IMG/VR virus record: IMGVR_UViG_3300020183_000016
Span: 1-64,000 of that record
DNA: 64,000 bases
Source: a virus
Strand: one strand, 5' to 3'
The position numbers were made by a program, and so were the translations under genes. The notes under the pieces are model-generated. The model saw nothing but the letters and a program-made list of their open reading frames with translations, was not told the origin of the DNA and did not search any database. This document shows, piece after piece, positions 27,801-36,117 of this stretch. How positions within the stretch are numbered: position 1 is the first letter of the stretch; every line of letters starts with the position of its first letter.

Positions 27801-30482
27801 CCATTTAGAAATTTTAAAGAAGGATTTTTAAATTCAGTTTTTGATAATTTAGTTTTTAATGGCGCTAGAATAATTAACCTCCCAAAATTATATGTTTATT
27901 ATATTGGGGCACTTCTATGGCGGTATGAAGAATCTTTAGTGACTTCTGATCCAATTAAAAAAACAAATTTAAATAATAAAGATTATTCATTATTTATTAC
28001 CCCACCAAATTGTTATTTAAATAGAATTGGATATAGGGCGGCATCATCAACAAATAAAATAGATAAAATAGCGTCTGAATATTTAGAAGATGAATTATTA
28101 TATTTACCAAAATCAGTAAAAAATAAGTTAATAAATACATTTAAAAATTGGGTAGATTCAGAAAACTTTAATTCATCATTAACGGGTACTTTTGAAAAAA
28201 ATATAAAAAAATATGTACCCGATTTAATTACTCAATCGACATTAACTAAACAAGATAAAGATTTAGCAAAATCATACGTCCATTCTAAAATAAAAGAGAC
28301 AACTGATTTAATTCTTTTGAATCCAGATATATTTGATAAAGTTAAAATTCAGTTTAATAAAACAAATTACAAAGGTTTAGTGGTAGATAAAAATTCTTTA
28401 TTGAGTTATATAACTAATTTTAAACAAAAATTTAATGAAGTTGGTAAAGACAATAAAAATGGTGAAGAAGGGACTAATGAATTTAAAAATGATAAAAAAA
28501 ATCTTACACCTATTAAGTTACAGTTATATAACTATTTTAAAAATATAAATAATAAATGGGTTGGTAGTGAAGAAAAATCATTTAATATTTGTGGTGATCC
28601 TAATAATAAAAATTTATTTGATTATTTTAAATTTATAGATAGAGGTTGGAGATTTATTGGTGATGAAGCCACCTTTAATTTAAAAAGTTTTCTTACTTTG
28701 GGTAGTAATTTAAACACCAGTGTTTATTTTTTCATATCTAAATTATTAAGAGATAGTAATTTTTTATTTCAAATTTTACCTACATACATAAATTTCAAAA
28801 ATGCAGAAGAGGTAGGTAAGATATTTCAACCACAAACAGTGTTACAAAATAATGAATCTACAGGACCAATATTCTGTTGTATATATATTGGTGGTGCATC
28901 AGAAAGATTAGATATAGGAGAAAGAAGTAATTATTATTTTAAAGACGATGGTTTTAGTTTAACTACTGGTGAAATACCAGCAGATTTAACCGATACCAAT
29001 AAAGCCCTTATTGATAATAATGGTAACATTGGTATAGATGAGACATCATTAGTGGCATTTAGAGTATCTTTTGGTGCCCAGAATCAAACAGTATTTAAAA
29101 ATTTATCTTTGAGTCAGCAAGAACATAGAGAAACTGGCGAATATTTTTCAGCATTATCTGATATTATTGATAAGAGAGGGGGTACTCAAAAAACATATGT
29201 GGGTACAGATTTATTAAGATTATTTAAAGCTAGATCTTATACTTGTAAGGTTGATGCTATGGGTTGTATGAATATACAACCTTTAATGTATTTTGACTTA
29301 CAAAATGTACCATTTTTTAATGGTGCGTATTTAATAACAAGTGTGTCACATAGCATTTCTCCAAATGAAATGTCAACTAGCTTTGATGGTGTTAGACAAT
29401 CCAGATTTAAAACTTCCCCAACAAAAGAAATAACTGCGGATTTAGATATTGATTTAAATGAAAGTAGTGAAACACCAAAAATAGAGTTTACCAATTTAAA
29501 TAATAAAAATGAATTATTTAGTATTGGTGTTTTAAACCCTAACGATAAATTTGATTTCGACATTAATTTTAATGGTCAATCAGGTATTGATAAATTTAAA
29601 AATATTGGTGTGACAAGTTTTACTGATGAAAATTTAAGGAACTTAATAGATTATTTCAGAATTAATTTAGAGTCAGAAAAAATAGTAACAAATTCTCAAG
29701 TGACTATGGCATTATCAGCAATTTTTTCTAATTCCGAAAATTTATTAAGCACTGAAATGAAATGGGATGCGGAAAATAAAGAAACTTATATAAGAAGATT
29801 TCCTGAAAATGATATAAATAATGGTAAAATTAAATACTATGGCATTACAACATCTAATGAAAAATATTTAAAAGTGCAACCAATATTCACTGCGGGTACT
29901 ATAGATGACATTTCTTATTTATTACCAGGTAATGACGATTTGAAGGAATTTTTAATAAATGATCGGATTGAAAACAGAAAAAAAGAAATAAATGATAAAT
30001 TACCTAATTTAGATGTTAATAATGCAACTGAAAAAACCGAAAAAGAAAAATTAGAAAAAGAATTAAAAAAATTAAATGATCAAGAGGCTAATTTAAGTGC
30101 TACTACTAAATATTATAATATTTTTGAGGGTGATGCTTATAGATTTAGACCTAGAGGATACCTTTATATGGTAGGTAGAAAACAATACACAGATATCTAT
30201 TCAGATTTAGGACAAATAGACCCAAAACAATTTTCTAAAACACCTGAACAGGCGTTTTTTACTTCTTTAAAAATATGGAAATATCTAAAAGAAAATTCTA
30301 AAAGTGCTTACGATTATTCATCATTAAATAGTGGTTCTGCCACTATTTATAAAAAATGTATAGACATTACACACCAATATAATGGTAAAGGTATTGAGGT
30401 AGTCTTTTCTACTTTTGAAAAAGTGTTAACAATATTTACAGATAAGAATGGTAACCCATTAATTAATTATTTTAATCCTTGA
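24804..30482 (+). CDS. Giant baseplate hub-like protein
   Basis: A 1892-aa protein. The N-terminal 220 residues (SIDIKYNSSLVPTVDITFTD, then SPYSIFFKMPYPVFNLSVKG and NFDITANFLGF) have the beta-rich pattern of hub proteins. A long helical insert with little similarity to anything follows (about 230-1350). Around 1479-1520 a second hub signature appears (MNIQPLMYFDLQNVPFFNGA, then YLITSVSHSI), as in gp27/gpD-type proteins. A further C-terminal domain of about 370 residues carries a short coiled coil (KEKLEKELKKLNDQE). Its role would be at the centre of the baseplate, linking tube and spike. The large insertions are unusual. The last two codons precede a TGA stop. Confidence 0.65.
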   Translation: MAKVEKVGKAFIVDPNPPGMEIVPPEDLFIYVKFSAYPRSRVTYGGQTLEGNAINFNNGIEDEVHFISTKIKYDYKTGKLDPPLQKTYATTDWTNIGGFNASDTKSAGVLEGFGIKSIDIKYNSSLVPTVDITFTDVRGGALFDVIKDEDRLSPYSIFFKMPYPVFNLSVKGYFGQKVDFCLHMINWTSNFDGSTGNFDITANFLGFQQAFLNDMVLGNIIGTINTTEGYNNLNRIFDESKSEIGSSDLGGKTLEDLRNSGELNIRKIDDFFTQISKLQVQSEIIKTEINSFQFLKDLNGKLSLLKTLKSFIGNAIQKEPKSDSNGSDEKTVQSKSYLELENRIDIIDTSPIKDDELIKNKNYLSIRDYVVFNSINRASFKSYISTLNSIILKYKEYLKSDQRIKYQPNNTLESAKLKDILKTQKIKTNETVESTKDRDLIDSFFDITNEENWENYIVSPTKGVNLKPDPKRLDFILESFYTTGSEINLLKNYDKGPDINNNLNTDRLKKNISDKIYYSPKTNLLPTSNVLVADFRKQRALLEDSIIDLEEIVKIQKEIVQEEINEKLLENFRKEFNFNPTIGKCFEIIANNTQAMVETIYDISVAAEDKTKAENRKSILKTYETDVPTGIDGVAWPSIYQKGDKGDLEEIYMGDVLGINTSDFPELDFVERVFENIVGKTKTLEDVTKASVLKNGLDTDNWFPINPIDYKVNPWIKLNSLNDVQSIGNELLEKFFTRVSLLNNYTKFSPSTGLRNIDEYARLESISANKTIFSEKARKIISNLLIEIENQLNNPNTPVVAAESFNIKKCKFYNDFIIENNIGYEISEVNGYQKIGDFKISGIFSDDIEYILFDEKGIVNNNKKLFQEIKDDEIYRKLTDPNAGNIINKEVKGPELFYKNFYSGANNLTTYNSYNIWYKEVGNRILKNSNNLILGDLSKCRLEDVNPTGSTNDSLYINSTYFNKTYTGKTDYGDIMTDNDLYEGQTSNYSRALLLLSTFPFRNFKEGFLNSVFDNLVFNGARIINLPKLYVYYIGALLWRYEESLVTSDPIKKTNLNNKDYSLFITPPNCYLNRIGYRAASSTNKIDKIASEYLEDELLYLPKSVKNKLINTFKNWVDSENFNSSLTGTFEKNIKKYVPDLITQSTLTKQDKDLAKSYVHSKIKETTDLILLNPDIFDKVKIQFNKTNYKGLVVDKNSLLSYITNFKQKFNEVGKDNKNGEEGTNEFKNDKKNLTPIKLQLYNYFKNINNKWVGSEEKSFNICGDPNNKNLFDYFKFIDRGWRFIGDEATFNLKSFLTLGSNLNTSVYFFISKLLRDSNFLFQILPTYINFKNAEEVGKIFQPQTVLQNNESTGPIFCCIYIGGASERLDIGERSNYYFKDDGFSLTTGEIPADLTDTNKALIDNNGNIGIDETSLVAFRVSFGAQNQTVFKNLSLSQQEHRETGEYFSALSDIIDKRGGTQKTYVGTDLLRLFKARSYTCKVDAMGCMNIQPLMYFDLQNVPFFNGAYLITSVSHSISPNEMSTSFDGVRQSRFKTSPTKEITADLDIDLNESSETPKIEFTNLNNKNELFSIGVLNPNDKFDFDINFNGQSGIDKFKNIGVTSFTDENLRNLIDYFRINLESEKIVTNSQVTMALSAIFSNSENLLSTEMKWDAENKETYIRRFPENDINNGKIKYYGITTSNEKYLKVQPIFTAGTIDDISYLLPGNDDLKEFLINDRIENRKKEINDKLPNLDVNNATEKTEKEKLEKELKKLNDQEANLSATTKYYNIFEGDAYRFRPRGYLYMVGRKQYTDIYSDLGQIDPKQFSKTPEQAFFTSLKIWKYLKENSKSAYDYSSLNSGSATIYKKCIDITHQYNGKGIEVVFSTFEKVLTIFTDKNGNPLINYFNP

Positions 30483-30507
30483 CCTTAACATTTTAAAAAA
30501 AAATTAT

Positions 30508-30515
30508 TATATTTG
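30508..30515 (+). promoter_or_regulatory. Host-type -7 element directly before a start codon
   Basis: TATATTTG fits TAnnTTTG exactly. The -33 side is weak: a TTG lies 26 bases upstream (30479-30481), and at the normal distance only TTAA is present. Transcription would start at about 30520, the A of the ATG, giving a leaderless mRNA. Confidence 0.5.
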
Positions 30516-30519
30516 CAAT

Positions 30520-31119
30520 ATGTATTTTGGAAATATAATATCAGATTCAGAAATTCGTATAGACGGATTTAAAAAGTTTAACTCAGATGAAATCATTGAC
30601 AATGATTTACCTACAATAATAATTGGTTGGGAATTAACAAAAAAAATTTATGAAAATAAAGTTTCTATTCTTCATAAAACAATAAATATAAAAACTTTTT
30701 GGACATTTTCACCAAAGGAAAGGAAAGTTGATTTTGAAGTAGATTTAGAGGGTTTCAAAGAATTTTGTTACAATACTTTTGGTAATAACATACCATATGT
30801 ATATTTAGATTTACTTTATGGTAAAAAATCGATAAATAAAAAAATAATTAAAAAAATATTTTCACTAGTTAATCCATATATATACATTTCAGATAATAAT
30901 ATGGTTTATGTTTATGGGGATAATATAATATTTGGGATAGATTTAAATGTTATTAGTTATTTTGAAAATAAGAAGGAAAAAGTTATTAAAAAAATAAAAA
31001 ATTTAAAAAATAATGTTTTGATAGATTCTGAGATATTTAATAATTATGGGGATTTTATTTATAAAATAAAAAATAAAAATAGATTAATCCCTTATATTAT
31101 TAAAAATGGAAACTACTAA
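30520..31119 (+). CDS. Unknown protein, possibly leaderless transcript
   Basis: A 199-aa protein with no domain I recognise. The first 110 residues are mixed alpha/beta (LPTIIIGWELTKKIYEN, then FWTFSPKERKVDFEVD); the rest is very rich in Lys, Ile and Asn. It has no leader. Its 3' end overlaps the start of the next gene by 14 bases, so the pair is translationally coupled. A host-type -7 element directly precedes the ATG, suggesting that transcription restarts here after the long hub gene and that the pair may belong to an earlier class than the tail genes. Confidence 0.75.
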   Translation: MYFGNIISDSEIRIDGFKKFNSDEIIDNDLPTIIIGWELTKKIYENKVSILHKTINIKTFWTFSPKERKVDFEVDLEGFKEFCYNTFGNNIPYVYLDLLYGKKSINKKIIKKIFSLVNPYIYISDNNMVYVYGDNIIFGIDLNVISYFENKKEKVIKKIKNLKNNVLIDSEIFNNYGDFIYKIKNKNRLIPYIIKNGNY

Positions 31120-31516
31120 TAAAATTATTACGTTAGCATCTTTTATTTATACAGATAAAATAGATTCTTTTAAAAAATATTTAAAAAAAAGATTTAAAAT
31201 AAACGAAGAAAATGTTTTTATTTATTCTTATGAAGAAAAAAATAAAAAACTTATAACATATAGAGTTATATTACAAAATGAAGGTAGAGTGGATATCACA
31301 TCAATAATCCCACCAACTGTAATTGTCCATAAAAAAGGTGAATGTTTTTATACTATTAATGCCTTAAATAAATTAATTGAAAAAATTAATTACTTAGAAA
31401 ACGGTAACATTAATCATTTAGATTATAAAATAAATTGGGATGAATACCAGAATAAAATTATAATCATTAAAAATGAAGAGTTAAAAATAATAGATATAGT
31501 TAGAGATTTTTCTTAA
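31106..31516 (+). CDS. Unknown 136-aa protein
   Basis: The start overlaps the preceding gene in another frame (14 bases). The sequence alternates strands and helices (ITLASFIYTDKIDSFKKYL, then GECFYTINALNKLIEKINY). A compact alpha/beta fold is likely. I do not recognise the family. It is followed after 32 bases by the small acidic gene at 31549. Confidence 0.75.
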   Translation: METTNKIITLASFIYTDKIDSFKKYLKKRFKINEENVFIYSYEEKNKKLITYRVILQNEGRVDITSIIPPTVIVHKKGECFYTINALNKLIEKINYLENGNINHLDYKINWDEYQNKIIIIKNEELKIIDIVRDFS

Positions 31517-31548
31517 ATAGTAGATATTTATTAATAAAAAACAAATTT

Positions 31549-31737
31549 ATGGAAGATAATAAAAATAAAAAAAATAGCGAAAATTTAGAATCTAAATTAG
31601 ATAATTTTTTATCTAACAAACCAAACCAAACTGAAGAGTGTGTTGGAGATGAATGTTTGATAAATGATGGAAAAGAAATTGTTGAGAGAGTAAATAAAGT
31701 TTACAAAACAAACGATGGTAGACAACTTTTAATATAA
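31549..31737 (+). CDS. Small acidic protein, unknown
   Basis: A 62-aa hydrophilic protein with a disordered N-terminal half rich in Asn, Lys and Glu. It has a closing segment (IVERVNKVYKTNDGRQLLI) that looks structured. Two cysteines lie in ECVGDECL. It is placed 5 bases before the acidic leader protein and preceded by a near-copy of ATATTTATA (31524-31532, last base T). No family recognised. Confidence 0.65.
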   Translation: MEDNKNKKNSENLESKLDNFLSNKPNQTEECVGDECLINDGKEIVERVNKVYKTNDGRQLLI

Positions 31738-31742
31738 AAAAT

Positions 31743-32459
31743 ATGAATAAAAATAGACTTATTTCTGAAGATTTAAAAAGGTATAAACAACTTTTAGAAT
31801 ATACTTTTTATGTGCCAGAAGAAAAAGAAAAAGATTTAAATGGAGATTTATTATTAGATGATTCTTTTTTAACTGAACAAGATCCTGCAGGTGACGATCC
31901 TTTTATGGATGTCGCAGATGACGAAGGCGGACAAGCACCAACTACTGGTGACACTGAAACTACTACAGATGACGAAGGTGGACAAGCACCAACTACTGGT
32001 GACACTGAAACTACAACAGGTGCTGAGGAAGTTGAAATAGAAGATGAATTTGCGGATGAAGGTGATGATACTATTGAAGTTGATGTAACAGATATTGTAG
32101 ATAATACTGAAGAAACAAAAAAATCTGTAGATAATGTAAGTAATAAAATGGAGGATTTACTTGCCAAATTATCAGAGTTAGAACAACAAGTTAGTGGTAT
32201 GGATAAAGTTATTGATAAGATAGATTCGTTAGAAAAGGAAATAGAAAAGAGAAATCCTACACCTGTTGAAAGATTAGAACTTAGATCTATGGACTCTTTT
32301 CCATATAGTGTAAAATTAACTGATTTTTGGAAAGATAAAGATGGTTACGATGTAGAAGGTGAAGAAGAAAATGAATATGTTTTAAGACAAAGTGATGTCG
32401 ATAATTTTGATAGGAATCAAATAAAGGCATCGTTTAATTATTCAGAAAAAAAAGATTAA
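31743..32459 (+). CDS. Acidic leader-bearing protein with tandem repeat and coiled coil
   Basis: A 238-aa protein. The start (MNKNRLISEDLKRYKQLLEY) is leader-like, and the first (I/L)xE that fits the pattern is L43-T44-E45 before Q46, later than in the other members. Residues 59-92 are two copies of a 17-residue Asp/Glu/Thr-rich repeat. A coiled coil follows (about 130-175, KMEDLLAKLSELEQQVSGMD), then a compact end (VERLELRSMDSFPYSVKL). Highly acidic composition plus coiled coil recalls scaffold or core proteins, but that is only an analogy. It closes the rightward block before the replication module, with a terminator behind it. Confidence 0.7.
   Translation: MNKNRLISEDLKRYKQLLEYTFYVPEEKEKDLNGDLLLDDSFLTEQDPAGDDPFMDVADDEGGQAPTTGDTETTTDDEGGQAPTTGDTETTTGAEEVEIEDEFADEGDDTIEVDVTDIVDNTEETKKSVDNVSNKMEDLLAKLSELEQQVSGMDKVIDKIDSLEKEIEKRNPTPVERLELRSMDSFPYSVKLTDFWKDKDGYDVEGEEENEYVLRQSDVDNFDRNQIKASFNYSEKKD
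31917..32018 (+). repeat. Two tandem 51-bp units inside an acidic protein
   Basis: Units 31917-31967 and 31968-32018 encode the same 17 residues (DDEGGQAPTTGDTETTT) and differ at only a few third codon positions, pointing to a recent duplication. Confidence 0.9.
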
Positions 32460-32479
32460 AACAAATGATATAAAAAAAG

Positions 32480-32506
32480 AACCTCACTAACAAAGTGGGG
32501 TTTTTT
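32480..32506 (+). terminator. Hairpin terminator before the replication module
   Basis: AACCTCACT-type arm (32480-32488) pairs with AGTGGGGTT (32494-32502, one G-T pair), followed by a run of six T. Confidence 0.85.
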
Positions 32507-32518
32507 GTTATATACATA

Positions 32519-32549
32519 TTGACTTTTTAATATTTTGTTAGTATCATTG
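32519..32549 (+). promoter_or_regulatory. Host-type promoter of the replication module
   Basis: TTG (32519-32521, in ATTGAC), 20 bases, TATCATTG (32542-32549): one mismatch to TAnnTTTG. It follows a terminator directly. Transcription would start near 32554, about 23 bases before the ssDNA-binding protein gene. This suggests the host polymerase reads the replication genes. Confidence 0.65.
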
Positions 32550-32576
32550 TATATTATTAATTTTAAAAAATAAAAA

Positions 32577-33488
32577 ATGAGTAAAACTTTAGATGCAATT
32601 TTATCACAGTATGAAAAAAATACTGAAGATAAAAAAACTACTACTAAGTTGTCTAATGAAGACAGACTTAAAAAGTATTTTAGTGAAAAATTACCCAAAG
32701 GAGTAAAATCCCAAACTAAAAGGTTTAGGATTTTACCTAACAAAGATGGAAGTAGTCCATTCACTGAGGTATATTATCACGAAAAACAAGTTAACGGTAA
32801 ATGGGAAAAAATTTACTGTAACCATTTAAACGATGGTGAACATTGCCCATTATGTGAGGCAAAAGACGCTCTTTATGAGGATGGTTCTGAAAGGGCTAAA
32901 AAATTAGCAAAAGAATTTATTGCTAGAAAATTCTACGTTGTTAAAGGTATTGACAGAGACAATGAAGAAGATGGTGTTAAATTTTGGAGATTTAAACATA
33001 AATATACTGGTGACGGTATTATGGATAAAATCATTCCTTTATTTAAATTAAAAGGTGATATCAGTGACCCTAGAGAAGGTAGAGATATTATCATAACTAC
33101 AGGTAAAAACGACAAAGGTTATAGTGTAGTTAACTCTATTATGGCAGATGATACATCTATTCTTACAAAAGACAAAGAAAAGGCAAATGATTGGTTTAAT
33201 AATGAAGAAACACATAGAGATGTTTATTCTAAAAAACCACAAGAGTATCTAGATATTGTTGCCACAAATAAAACCCCAATTTGGGATTCTGAACAAAAGA
33301 AATTTGTAGCTGAAGAAGACAAAGAAGAAAAAGAAACTGCGTCTTTAACTGAAGAAATCAATATGATGAAATCAGAAACTTTTAAAACAAAAGATTTAAA
33401 ATATACTGATGATTCAGATGACGAAGATGAAGATGACGATTTTTATTCTACTAGTTTAGAAGATGACGATGATGAATTACCGTTTTAA
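32577..33488 (+). CDS. Single-stranded DNA-binding protein (gp32-like)
   Basis: A 303-aa protein, the same length class as T4 gp32 (about 301 aa). It has a basic N-terminal arm, a zinc site formed by CNHLNDGEHCPLC (residues about 81-93, Cys/His/Cys/Cys) within an OB-type core (KRFRILPNKDGSSPF, then KEFIARKFYVVKGIDR), and a long acidic tail (about 270-303). The last residues, DDDDELPF, end in Pro-Phe like the tip of bacterial SSB, which recruits host replication proteins. gp32-type proteins coat ssDNA and organise UvsX and helicase. It leads the replication operon, 9 bases before uvsX. Confidence 0.88.
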   Translation: MSKTLDAILSQYEKNTEDKKTTTKLSNEDRLKKYFSEKLPKGVKSQTKRFRILPNKDGSSPFTEVYYHEKQVNGKWEKIYCNHLNDGEHCPLCEAKDALYEDGSERAKKLAKEFIARKFYVVKGIDRDNEEDGVKFWRFKHKYTGDGIMDKIIPLFKLKGDISDPREGRDIIITTGKNDKGYSVVNSIMADDTSILTKDKEKANDWFNNEETHRDVYSKKPQEYLDIVATNKTPIWDSEQKKFVAEEDKEEKETASLTEEINMMKSETFKTKDLKYTDDSDDEDEDDDFYSTSLEDDDDELPF

Positions 33489-33497
33489 TAATAAAAC

Positions 33498-34547
33498 ATG
33501 TCTAAAACACCATTAAAGAAAAAAGCTTCTGATTTTTCATCTATTAGAAAAAAGTTTTCCTCTAGTGATAAATATAAAGAACAAAAATACTTTGATCTAG
33601 GGGAAGCTTTCCAAAAGTCTACAGGATTACCAGGTCCTGCTATGGGTCAGATAAACATGCTTTTAGGTCATTCGGACACTGGTAAAACAACTGCACTTAT
33701 TAAAACTGCGGTAGATGCGCAGAAAAAAAATGTTTTACCTGTTTTTATAATTACTGAACAAAAATTTAGTTTTGAACATGCTAAACAAATGGGTTTAGAT
33801 GCTGAATATATTGAAGAGGTAGATGAAAAAACTGGAGAAGTTAGTGCATATTGGGACGGTTTTCTTTTATATAAGTTAGGGTTTGATTATATTGAACAAG
33901 CTTTTCATTATGTAACTGAAGTATTGGATGCCCAAAAAAGTGGAGAAATTCCTTATGATATAGTATTTTTATGGGACTCAATAGGTACAATCCCTTGTCA
34001 AATGAGTTTTGAAGGTAAAGGAGGTAATCAACATACTGCAAGAGTTATTTCAGAAAAATGGGGTATGGGTTTAGCTCAAAGAATTACTTCTTCGAGAAAA
34101 GAAAGTTTTCCTTATACTAATACTATGATTTTTGTAAATCAGCCTTGGGTGGCATTACCTGATAATCCATTCGGACAACCTACTATTCAACCAAAAGGAG
34201 GTAATTCTATTTATCTTTCTTGTGCATTAGTATTCTTATTTGGCAACCAAAAAAGTTCTGGAGTTTCTAAACTTTCTGCCACTAATAAAGGTAGAAAAGT
34301 TAATTTTGCGATTAGAACAAAAGTAGGTATCCATAAAAATCATATGAATGGTTTAGGTTATGCCGATAATAAAATATTAGCAACTACACACGGATTTATA
34401 GAGGATGATAAAAAATCAATTGATGATTACAAATCAGAAAACAAAGATTATTGGGCAGAAGTGTTTGATACTGTTGGTGATGAGGATTCATTTGATGTTG
34501 TTGAGGAGAACTTTATAGAATCTCCTGTTGATTATTCTGATGATTGA
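33498..34547 (+). CDS. uvsX: UvsX/RecA-like recombinase
   Basis: A 349-aa RecA-family ATPase. The Walker A motif is G57-HSDTGKTT, the Walker B strand is DIVFLWDSIG (about 155-164), and a motif NTMIFVNQPW (about 210-219) precedes the DNA-binding loop region (PKGGNSIYLSCALVF). The N-terminal and C-terminal extensions are short and the end is acidic. It promotes strand invasion for recombination-dependent replication and repair together with the gp32-like protein. It is slightly shorter than T4 UvsX (about 391 aa). The downstream exonuclease gene starts 25 bases after its TGA stop. Confidence 0.92.
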   Translation: MSKTPLKKKASDFSSIRKKFSSSDKYKEQKYFDLGEAFQKSTGLPGPAMGQINMLLGHSDTGKTTALIKTAVDAQKKNVLPVFIITEQKFSFEHAKQMGLDAEYIEEVDEKTGEVSAYWDGFLLYKLGFDYIEQAFHYVTEVLDAQKSGEIPYDIVFLWDSIGTIPCQMSFEGKGGNQHTARVISEKWGMGLAQRITSSRKESFPYTNTMIFVNQPWVALPDNPFGQPTIQPKGGNSIYLSCALVFLFGNQKSSGVSKLSATNKGRKVNFAIRTKVGIHKNHMNGLGYADNKILATTHGFIEDDKKSIDDYKSENKDYWAEVFDTVGDEDSFDVVEENFIESPVDYSDD

Positions 34548-34553
34548 CTGTTT

Positions 34554-34571
34554 AACCATTAAATGATGGTT
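34554..34571 (+). promoter_or_regulatory. Stem-loop at the exonuclease start, candidate translational operator
   Basis: AACCAT (34554-34559) and ATGGTT (34566-34571) enclose the loop TAAATG, ending 1 base before the GTG start at 34573. A hairpin here could mask the start codon. It has no T-run. Confidence 0.45.
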
Positions 34572-34572
34572 T

Positions 34573-35616
34573 GTGAAAATCCCAAATAGAAAAACAAAAA
34601 CATTTCAAAAAACACTTATTGTAGACGGAGATTCGTTAATAAAAACCGCCTATCATGGAGCAAAAGATCTTTATTATAAAGATACTCACATAGGCGGTAT
34701 TTTTCAATTCCTTACTATGATTAGAAAACTTATAAATGAATATAAGTTTGATAAAGTATATGTGTTTTGGGATGGACAATTTAGCGGTAGGTTAAGGTAT
34801 GACATTTATGAAGATTATAAATCAAATAGAGATAAAGATTTTTATAATGATCAACCACCATCAGAAATAGAATTATACCTACAAAAAGAAAGAGTTAAAT
34901 TTTACTGTGAGGAATTGTTTATTAGACAATATAGTGATGATATTGTTGAGGCAGATGATTTAATCGGTTATTATATAAAAAACATTTCAGATGATGAAAA
35001 AGTTGTTATAATGACTAATGATAGAGATATGTGTCAACTAATTGGAGAAAGAGTTGGTATTTACGTAATTAATTTAAAAAGGATAGTTACTAAAGATAAT
35101 TATTTAGAACATTTTAATCATCACTATACTAATTTAAAACTAATTAAAATCATATCTGGTGATGTTAGTGATAATATAAAAGGTATCACAGGTGTAAGTG
35201 AAAAAACTTTATTGAAATTTTTTCCCGAAATTAAAGAAAAAACTTTGACATTGGAATATATTTTTAGTAAAATTAAAGATATACAAAAAGATAGAAAAAG
35301 TAATTTAAAATCGTTAGATAATATCATAAATAAAGTGACTAAGGGTAAACAAAAAGAAAATATATTTGAAATAAATCAAAAGATAATTGATTTAAGTAAC
35401 CCTATCATAACAGAAAACACAAAATCAGATTTAGATTATTTAATGTCAACAACAATTGATCCTGAAGGTAGAGAAATTAAAAATGTAATTAAAATGATGA
35501 TGGAAGATGGTTTAATGATGGCAATACCTGGAGGACAAGATGGGTATTTAAATTTTCTACAACCATTTCTTTCATTAATAAAAAAAGAAAAAAAATATTA
35601 TAACAGTTTAAAATGA
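34573..35616 (+). CDS. 5'-3' exonuclease / RNase H (FEN-like)
   Basis: A 347-aa protein of the flap-endonuclease family, comparable with T4 RNase H (about 305 aa). Metal-binding acidic residues lie in LIVDGDSLI (near 20), VFWDGQ (near 70), EADDLIGYY (about 130-138) and MTNDRDMCQ (about 152-160). The ISGDVSDNIKGITGVSEKT segment (about 196-214) is the helix-hairpin-helix region. It removes RNA primers and flaps. The start is GTG (34573); the nearby ATGs are in other frames that close at once. A stem-loop precedes the start. The last bases overlap the next gene as ATGA. Confidence 0.87.
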   Translation: MKIPNRKTKTFQKTLIVDGDSLIKTAYHGAKDLYYKDTHIGGIFQFLTMIRKLINEYKFDKVYVFWDGQFSGRLRYDIYEDYKSNRDKDFYNDQPPSEIELYLQKERVKFYCEELFIRQYSDDIVEADDLIGYYIKNISDDEKVVIMTNDRDMCQLIGERVGIYVINLKRIVTKDNYLEHFNHHYTNLKLIKIISGDVSDNIKGITGVSEKTLLKFFPEIKEKTLTLEYIFSKIKDIQKDRKSNLKSLDNIINKVTKGKQKENIFEINQKIIDLSNPIITENTKSDLDYLMSTTIDPEGREIKNVIKMMMEDGLMMAIPGGQDGYLNFLQPFLSLIKKEKKYYNSLK

Positions 35617-36110
35617 ATACAAATATGAAAAATAGTTATCAAAGTTACCCATATGAATTCTTATTTATGATTAACGGTAATCCTATTGTTGGAAGGAATT
35701 TCCCAATAAAAAATTTTAATAGAGAAAGTTTAAGTTCTTTAGATTTAAAAGATGTAATAGATGATGTAGTAAATGTAATTAAATTACATTTTAAAAACAA
35801 TACTTATGAGTATTTGTATAAATATTATAGTTATTTTGCAGAAAATAATAACAATGAAGAATATGGAGTGAGAGACATTTACGAAAATGAAGATTTTTTT
35901 ACTTTCCAAATAAAAATCAATAATAGAGTAATAATTAAAAAGATTTTCACAGGAAATGATTTTCCACCAAAAGTAAGATATGATGTAGATATAAGAAAAA
36001 TTATACCTAAAATCATTGAAATCATACAAATAGGATTAAGTCAAAAAAATTATACAAAAAATTATGGTGATTATGACTTAACTAAGATATTTATTAATAA
36101 CCAAATCTAA
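35613..36110 (+). CDS. Unknown protein coupled to the exonuclease
   Basis: A 165-aa protein starting in an ATGA overlap with the exonuclease stop, so probably translated by the same ribosomes. It has a beta-rich N-terminus (YEFLFMINGNPIVGRNFPI), a helical middle, then KINNRVIIKKIFTGNDFPP and a C-terminal helix. The motif NGNPIVGRNF recurs in varied form later (NNRVIIKKIFTGNDF), hinting at an internal two-fold repeat. No known family. Position between exonuclease and helicase suggests a replication accessory role, nothing more. Confidence 0.75.
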   Translation: MNTNMKNSYQSYPYEFLFMINGNPIVGRNFPIKNFNRESLSSLDLKDVIDDVVNVIKLHFKNNTYEYLYKYYSYFAENNNNEEYGVRDIYENEDFFTFQIKINNRVIIKKIFTGNDFPPKVRYDVDIRKIIPKIIEIIQIGLSQKNYTKNYGDYDLTKIFINNQI

Positions 36111-36117
36111 AAACGTT

